This document shows, piece after piece, positions 59,250 to 64,000 of a stretch of DNA of 64,000 bases. The stretch is from Nocardioidaceae bacterium. GTDB taxonomy: Bacteria; Actinomycetota; Actinomycetes; Propionibacteriales; Nocardioidaceae. Every line of letters starts with the position of its first letter. Position 1 is the first letter of the stretch. The notes below the pieces were generated by a model. It saw nothing but the letters and a program-made list of their open reading frames with translations, had not been told where the DNA came from and did no database searches. Where the stretch lies: the NCBI GenBank assembly GCA_020636935.1, contig JACJWW010000007.1, positions 38,102 to 102,101 on the forward strand, in the 5' to 3' direction. A program made the position numbers and the translations under genes.

Positions 59250-60146
59250 ATGACGCTCCCACAGGCACCCTTCGGTCGGGTCCTGACCGCCATGGTCACA
59301 CCTTTTGCCCCAGACGGCTCGCTTGACCTCGACGCTGCCGCTCGGGTGGCCCTGCACCTAGCCGACCACGGACACGACGGCGTGGTGGTCTCTGGCACCA
59401 CCGGTGAGTCGCCGACCACCACCACTGCAGAAGACGGCCAACTCCTGCGCGCGGTCAAGGAAGCTGTCGGTGATCGACTCAAGATCGTGGCCGGTGTCGG
59501 CACCAACGACACCAGGCACTCGGTGGAGTTGGCCCAGCAGGTCAACGAGATCGGCGCTGACGGTGTCTTGCTGGTCACCCCCTACTATTCCAAGCCAGCG
59601 GCAGCCGGCATCTTCGCCCACTTCGAGCGGATCGCCTCAGTCAGTGACGCCCCGGTGATGCTCTATGACGTGCCTGGCCGCACCGGCATGCGGATCCCAT
59701 TCGAGGTCTATCAACGGGCGAGCGAGTTGCCCAATGTGATCGCGGTGAAGGAAGCGGTCGGTGATCTTGAGCAGGGCTTCAAACTGGCCACCGAGCTCGG
59801 TTATGCGGTGTACTCCGGCGACGACGGCTACAACCTCGCCTGGCTGAGCATGGGGGCCAGTGGGGTCGTGTCGGTTGCTGGGCATGTCGTGGGCGATCAA
59901 CTTCGCGCGATGGTCACTGCAATGGAGCAAGGTGACCTACAAGCTGCGCAAGCGGCCTATGCCCAACAACTGCCGGCCATCGACGCGATCATGGGCGTCA
60001 GCAATTACGGCGCCACCACCGCCAAGGCTGCCTTGCAGCTGCTCGGCGTACTCGACAATCGCAGGGTCCGCCTGCCTCAAGTGGAGCTGACCGACACTGA
60101 GGTCAGCGCCTTAAGTGAAGGCCTGCGTGCCGCGAAGGTCATCTAG
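59250..60146 (+). CDS. dapA: 4-hydroxy-tetrahydrodipicolinate synthase
   Basis: DapA condenses pyruvate with aspartate semialdehyde in the diaminopimelate pathway. The 298-residue TIM barrel has VVSGTTGESPTTTTAEDGQL, VTPYYSKPAAAGIFAHFE and the Schiff-base lysine in NVIAVKEAVGD. The end of dapA is followed after 21 bases by rnj. Confidence 0.95.
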   Translation: MTLPQAPFGRVLTAMVTPFAPDGSLDLDAAARVALHLADHGHDGVVVSGTTGESPTTTTAEDGQLLRAVKEAVGDRLKIVAGVGTNDTRHSVELAQQVNEIGADGVLLVTPYYSKPAAAGIFAHFERIASVSDAPVMLYDVPGRTGMRIPFEVYQRASELPNVIAVKEAVGDLEQGFKLATELGYAVYSGDDGYNLAWLSMGASGVVSVAGHVVGDQLRAMVTAMEQGDLQAAQAAYAQQLPAIDAIMGVSNYGATTAKAALQLLGVLDNRRVRLPQVELTDTEVSALSEGLRAAKVI

Positions 60147-60167
60147 ACAAACCCCAAGGACAACTAC

Positions 60168-61859
60168 ATGAGCCATATCCACCCCGAACTCTCCGCTCCG
60201 CGCGCCCTCCCGAAGGGCGGATTGCGGGTGATCCCACTGGGCGGGCTCGGCGAGATCGGTCGCAACATGACGGTCTTCGAGTACGACGACCGCCTGCTGA
60301 TCGTGGACTGCGGAGTCCTCTTCCCAGACGAGCATCACCCCGGCGTCGACCTGATCTTGCCCGACTTCGATGTGATCCGTGATCGCCTCGACAAGGTTGA
60401 AGCCCTGGTGTTGACCCACGGCCACGAGGATCACATCGGTGCCACGCCATTCCTGCTGCGCGAGCGCCAAGACATCCCGCTGGTCGGCTCCGAGCTGACC
60501 TTGGCCTTGGTGGGCTCCAAACTGCGTGAGCACAGACTGAAGAACACCATCCAAAATGTGGTCAGCGAAGGGGACCGGATCGCCTTCGGGCCATTCGACC
60601 TGGAGTTCGTCGCGGTCAACCACTCGATCCCAGACGCACTGGCCGTCGCCATCCGCACCGGCGCCGGGATGGTCTTGCACACCGGCGACTTCAAGATGGA
60701 TCAGCTCCCTCTTGACGGTCGGGTGACCGACCTGCGTGCCTTCGCTCGGCTGGGTGAAGAAGGAGTCGACCTCTTCCTCACCGACTCGACCAATGCCGAA
60801 GTGCCCGGCTTCACCACTGCGGAGAAGGAGATCAGCCCGGTGCTCGACCGGGTCTTCCACAACTCCGAAGGCCGGATCATCGTGGCCTGCTTTGCCTCAC
60901 ACATCCACCGGGTGCAGCAGATCATGGATGCCGCCGCCGAGCATGGTCGCAAGGTGGGCTATGTCGGCAGGTCCATGGTGCGCAACATGGCGATCGCCCA
61001 AGACTTGGGCTATCTCAAAGTGCCGCCGGGGCTGCTCATCGATGCCAAGGCCCTTGCTGATCTGCCCAGTGACCAACAAGTCTTGATCTCCACGGGTTCG
61101 CAAGGCGAGCCGCTTTCGGCCCTCGCCCGGATCGCGCAACGCAATCACAACTTCGTCACCCTCGACCCGCAGGACACCGTCGTACTCGCCTCATCATTGA
61201 TCCCCGGCAACGAAAACGCTGTCTTTCGGGTGATCAACGGGCTCTCCCGCCTGGGCGCGACCGTCGTACACAGTGGCAATGCGCTGGTGCATGTCAGCGG
61301 CCACGCCAGTGCCGGTGAGCTCCTCTATTGCTACAACATCGTCAAGCCGCGCAATGTCTTGCCGGTGCATGGAGAAGTCCGCCACATGCGGGCCAATGCG
61401 GAGTTGGCTCGGGCAACCGGAGTGCCTGCCGAGCGGGTGCTCATCGCCGAAGACGGCGTAGTCGTCGATCTCGTTGATGGCTTGGCCAAGATCGCCGGCA
61501 AGGTCGATTGTGGTTATGTCTTCGTCGACGGATCATCGGTGGGAGATCTCACCGAGAGTCTGCTCAAAGACCGTCGCATCTTGGGCGAAGAGGGCTTCAT
61601 CTCGGTGATCGTCGTGGTCGACTCCCAGACTGGCAAGATCGTCAGTGGCCCTGACGTGCATGCCCGCGGGTTCGCCGAAGATGATGAGGCCTTCACCGAA
61701 ATCAAGGATCCGATCGTCCAGGCGATCAACAAGGCTGTCAGCGAGGGCGTCGAAGACACCTACCAGTTGCAGCAGACCGTACGCCGAGTCGTCGGCCGCT
61801 GGGTGAGCAGCACACACCGGCGCAAGCCGATGATCGTGCCCGTGGTCATCGAGGCTTGA
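60168..61859 (+). CDS. rnj: Ribonuclease J
   Basis: RNase J has 5'-3' exo- and endonuclease activity. The 563-residue protein has the metallo-beta-lactamase motif LTHGHEDHIGATPFLL, VLHTGDFKMDQLP, the beta-CASP segment LVHVSGHASAGEL and the C-terminal domain. dapA-rnj adjacency is standard in actinobacteria. Its last 14 bases overlap the convergent ABC exporter gene. Confidence 0.96.
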   Translation: MSHIHPELSAPRALPKGGLRVIPLGGLGEIGRNMTVFEYDDRLLIVDCGVLFPDEHHPGVDLILPDFDVIRDRLDKVEALVLTHGHEDHIGATPFLLRERQDIPLVGSELTLALVGSKLREHRLKNTIQNVVSEGDRIAFGPFDLEFVAVNHSIPDALAVAIRTGAGMVLHTGDFKMDQLPLDGRVTDLRAFARLGEEGVDLFLTDSTNAEVPGFTTAEKEISPVLDRVFHNSEGRIIVACFASHIHRVQQIMDAAAEHGRKVGYVGRSMVRNMAIAQDLGYLKVPPGLLIDAKALADLPSDQQVLISTGSQGEPLSALARIAQRNHNFVTLDPQDTVVLASSLIPGNENAVFRVINGLSRLGATVVHSGNALVHVSGHASAGELLYCYNIVKPRNVLPVHGEVRHMRANAELARATGVPAERVLIAEDGVVVDLVDGLAKIAGKVDCGYVFVDGSSVGDLTESLLKDRRILGEEGFISVIVVVDSQTGKIVSGPDVHARGFAEDDEAFTEIKDPIVQAINKAVSEGVEDTYQLQQTVRRVVGRWVSSTHRRKPMIVPVVIEA

Positions 61860-64000
61860 CCAGGCAGGGCGCGGGTGCTTGTTCGCTCGCATCAGGAGCA
61901 GCGCCCAAGGTCAGGACCGTATCCATCTGATCCAGCCCGATCGTTGTGTGGGTGATCCACACGAGTGAGCGCTGTCGACTGGCCTCGAGCAGGTCTCGTG
62001 CCACGGCAGTGGCAGTGGCGGTGTCGAGGTGAGCAGTTGGCTCGTCCAGCACCAGCACGGGCAGGTCGGCCAACAATGCTCTGGCCAGGCCGATCCGGGC
62101 ACGCTCGCCACCCGAGACCTGACGGGCTCCGTCGCCGATCCTGGTGCCCAGCCCCAATGGAAGTTGAGCCAGCCAGGAGTCCAAGTGCGCCTTGTGCAAC
62201 GCAACGATGATGTCTTCGTCAGTGGCCTCGGGTCGCGCCAAGCGGATGTTCTCGGCGACATTTGAGGTGAACACATGCGGGTCGTCGTCGACCAGACCCA
62301 CGTGTTTGCGCAACTCATCTCCGTTGAGCTCGGCGACATCGTGGTCGCCCAACCAGTAGTGGCCCTGGTGGGCCGGGAGGAAGCGCAGCAGCAAGGCTGC
62401 AAGCGTCGACTTGCCGCAGCCTGATGGACCCACCACGCCGACACGTCGCCCGGGTGGAAGATCCAAGGAAACCCCTGTGATGGTGGGTTCATCACTCCAG
62501 CCGGTGCTGACTGAGTCAAGCGCCACGCTCGCAGGCCCATCGAGCTTGGCGGAGGTGGGTGGGTCGCTCACGGCTGGCTCCATGGCCTCGAGGGCGTCAA
62601 TGCGATTGCGAGCTGCTGCCGTGCGCACGGACAGGCTGCCGGCATCGGCCAGTGGTGAGATCACGTCAACCATGGCGATCGGGATCATCACCAACAGGGC
62701 CATCATCGGGCCGGAGAATGACTGCTCCGCGAGGGCCTTGTGCCCAGTCAACGCGATGCCTGCTGCTCCCAAGGGGCCAGCCATGAGGGCGATGGTGCGC
62801 CCCATGATCAATCCGGTCGCGGTCCGTTGTGCCGCTGCAGCGCTCTGGCGCCCGATCCGGTCGAGCTCGTTGAGAGTGGCCGGCTGTCTTTGCCAGAGCA
62901 CGATATTGCGTGCGTGGCTCAGGGTTTCGACGACAAGGGCGGAGAGATCGGCTCTAAGCCTGACGCTTTGCACTTCATGACTTCGTGCGGAGGTCCTGGC
63001 GAAGAGCCAGGCGAGCCCGCCACCCATCAGTGAGGTCGCGGCGATCCAGCCAGCGGCAGGCCACCAGATCAGCGCCGCTACCAATGCAGCCAACATGGTG
63101 GTGCCCAGCCAGGCCATCACTGGTTGTCTGACCCTGAGTTGTTGGTCGACCAGTGCATCCACATCATCGACCACGGATGCCAGCAGGTCACCGCGTCGTC
63201 TGCCCAGGCGAGCCGGCGTCAACGGCACCAGTACGTCGAATACCTGCGCGCGACGCTCGGCGAGCAGGCGCAAGGCCGCGTCATGGGTGACGATGCGCTC
63301 GGCATATCGCCAGGCTGGACGACCCAGTCCAAACAACCTCACCGCCACGATGGCCACCATCAGATACAAGATGGGCGGTTGCTCGGCTGCTCTGGCGATC
63401 AGCCAGCCGGCAGTTGCGGTCAGAGCCACCCCGAATGAGGCCGCCATGGTCGAGAGGAAGTCGCCGAGTGCGGCCAAGCCGCGCGGTCTCCTGCTGGGGG
63501 CGCTGTCGAAGCTGTTGGTCGGGGAACTGCGATGTAGTCCAGATGCGGATGCGGAGGCGCTCCGTAGCTTTCCCCCTGGCTGCTCGCGCATCGGCAGTTC
63601 GATCACTTGGGCCGCTGCGTTGACGATTGCTGGACGATGCGCCACGCTCACCACGGCACGTTGCTTGGCGAGGTCGAGCAGGGTGCCCAAGAGTGCTTGC
63701 TCGGTCTCGTCATCCAGGTGTGCTGTGGGCTCGTCAAGGATCAGCCACGGTCGGTCGGACACGGCCACCCTGGCCAATGCCAACCGCGCCCGCTGACCGG
63801 CGGACAACAGCCGTCCGTCCTCCCCAACCTGAGTGTCTTGGGGGAGTGGAAGGCGAGCCAGTTGCAGGGCATGGTCAACTTCGGTGTCGGTGGCTCCGGG
63901 CCTGCCGATGCGCACATTGTCGGCGATGGAGCCACTGACGATCCAAGGGCGCTGGCCGACATAGGCGACCGACTGGTGCCAGGATTCACCGCCGATCTTC
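61846..64000 (-). CDS. cydDC: Fused CydDC-type thiol reductant ABC exporter (3' part)
   Basis: The gene enters from the right edge; 717 residues are visible. The first part is the end of one ATP-binding domain: LSAGQRARLALARVAVSD (signature) and WLILDEPTAHLDD (Walker B). An ABC membrane domain follows, then a second ATP-binding domain with VGPSGCGKSTLAALLLRFLP, VSGGERARIGLARALLADLP and VLVLDEPTAHLD. So CydD and CydC halves are on one chain. CydDC exports glutathione/cysteine-type thiols and supports cytochrome bd assembly in E. coli; cydAB is not in the window. Confidence 0.85.
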   Translation of the reverse strand, partial: KIGGESWHQSVAYVGQRPWIVSGSIADNVRIGRPGATDTEVDHALQLARLPLPQDTQVGEDGRLLSAGQRARLALARVAVSDRPWLILDEPTAHLDDETEQALLGTLLDLAKQRAVVSVAHRPAIVNAAAQVIELPMREQPGGKLRSASASASGLHRSSPTNSFDSAPSRRPRGLAALGDFLSTMAASFGVALTATAGWLIARAAEQPPILYLMVAIVAVRLFGLGRPAWRYAERIVTHDAALRLLAERRAQVFDVLVPLTPARLGRRRGDLLASVVDDVDALVDQQLRVRQPVMAWLGTTMLAALVAALIWWPAAGWIAATSLMGGGLAWLFARTSARSHEVQSVRLRADLSALVVETLSHARNIVLWQRQPATLNELDRIGRQSAAAAQRTATGLIMGRTIALMAGPLGAAGIALTGHKALAEQSFSGPMMALLVMIPIAMVDVISPLADAGSLSVRTAAARNRIDALEAMEPAVSDPPTSAKLDGPASVALDSVSTGWSDEPTITGVSLDLPPGRRVGVVGPSGCGKSTLAALLLRFLPAHQGHYWLGDHDVAELNGDELRKHVGLVDDDPHVFTSNVAENIRLARPEATDEDIIVALHKAHLDSWLAQLPLGLGTRIGDGARQVSGGERARIGLARALLADLPVLVLDEPTAHLDTATATAVARDLLEASRQRSLVWITHTTIGLDQMDTVLTLGAAPDASEQAPAPCLVKPR

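Noticed and set aside
1..64000. Apparent excess of CGTAC/GTACG pentamers
   Set aside because: A rough count over the first 10 kb (about 24) is close to what base composition predicts for both strands together.
1..64000. CRISPR arrays, tRNA/rRNA genes, IS transposases, prophage
   Set aside because: No regularly spaced repeats, cloverleaf-like stretches, transposase motifs or phage structural genes were found on either strand.

Overview
The window is one contiguous stretch of a high-GC actinobacterial chromosome. Gene order from ffh through rpsP-khpA-rimM-trmD-rplS-lepB-rnhB, yraN-comM-dprA-xerC, rpsB-tsf-pyrH-frr-cdsA-rlmN, dxr-rseP-ispG-(GNAT)-proS, rimP-nusA-ylxR-infB-rbfA-truB-ribF, rpsO-pnp-pepR-dapB, thyA-dfrA-dapA-rnj follows the mycobacterial/propionibacterial order. 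Codon use, GTG/TTG starts, DUF2469, DUF4439 and the Gly/Pro-rich IF2 also point to Actinobacteria. A member of Propionibacteriales is my best guess, but that is inference; there is no rRNA or tRNA gene in the window to test it.

Layout. 1-3.5 kb: 3' part of ffh, an ASCH protein, an amidohydrolase and a convergent VanW-domain gene. 3.7-12.3 kb: ribosome/RNA maturation and secretion genes, then the YraN-ComM-DprA DNA-processing set and XerC. 12.3-17.3 kb: M23 peptidase, then rpsB-tsf-pyrH-frr-cdsA. 17.3-20.8 kb: cysDN and rlmN. 20.8-22.3 kb: a small accessory island lying between the real rlmN 3' end and a second, diverged copy of that 3' end; it holds a HigBA-like toxin-antitoxin pair and a decayed DUF6994-like gene. 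22.6-27.9 kb: an unknown secreted protein, a DUF5701 protein, an orphan MntA-type antitoxin with a hepT stump, a cyclic-nucleotide-binding protein overlapped by a class III adenylate cyclase, and a LOG-family protein. 27.9-32.1 kb: MEP isoprenoid genes dxr and ispG around a multiply frameshifted rseP. 32.1-34.2 kb: a membrane protein and two toxin modules (VapBC and VbhA/Fic). 34.3-39.97 kb: GNAT, proS, an MFS transporter, a PIN toxin pair, a DUF4439 protein and a lipoprotein. 40.1-48.8 kb: the rimP-nusA-ylxR-infB-rbfA-truB translation block, a glycosyltransferase and ribF. 48.8-51.8 kb: minus-strand metY-metX-metW. 52-64 kb: rpsO, pnp, pepR, dapB, thyA-dfrA-dapA, rnj and the end of a fused CydDC-type ABC exporter that runs out of the window.

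The housekeeping part serves translation, RNA decay, cell-envelope precursor supply (CdsA, Dxr, IspG, DapA, DapB), folate/thymidylate synthesis and methionine synthesis. The accessory part consists of small modules dropped between conserved genes.

The strongest new signals are: (1) the rlmN-bracketed island; (2) three clustered single-base frame changes in rseP; (3) a recurrent arrangement in which a TANNNT -10 box lies 6-8 bases before a start codon, implying many leaderless mRNAs; (4) a perfect 8-bp hairpin that buries the infB ribosome binding site; (5) a perfect palindrome over the vapB promoter and start; and (6) the compact cAMP-binding protein/adenylate cyclase pair. No CRISPR array, tRNA, rRNA, transposase or integrase was seen. 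Longer stretches without intact genes are accounted for in the features.
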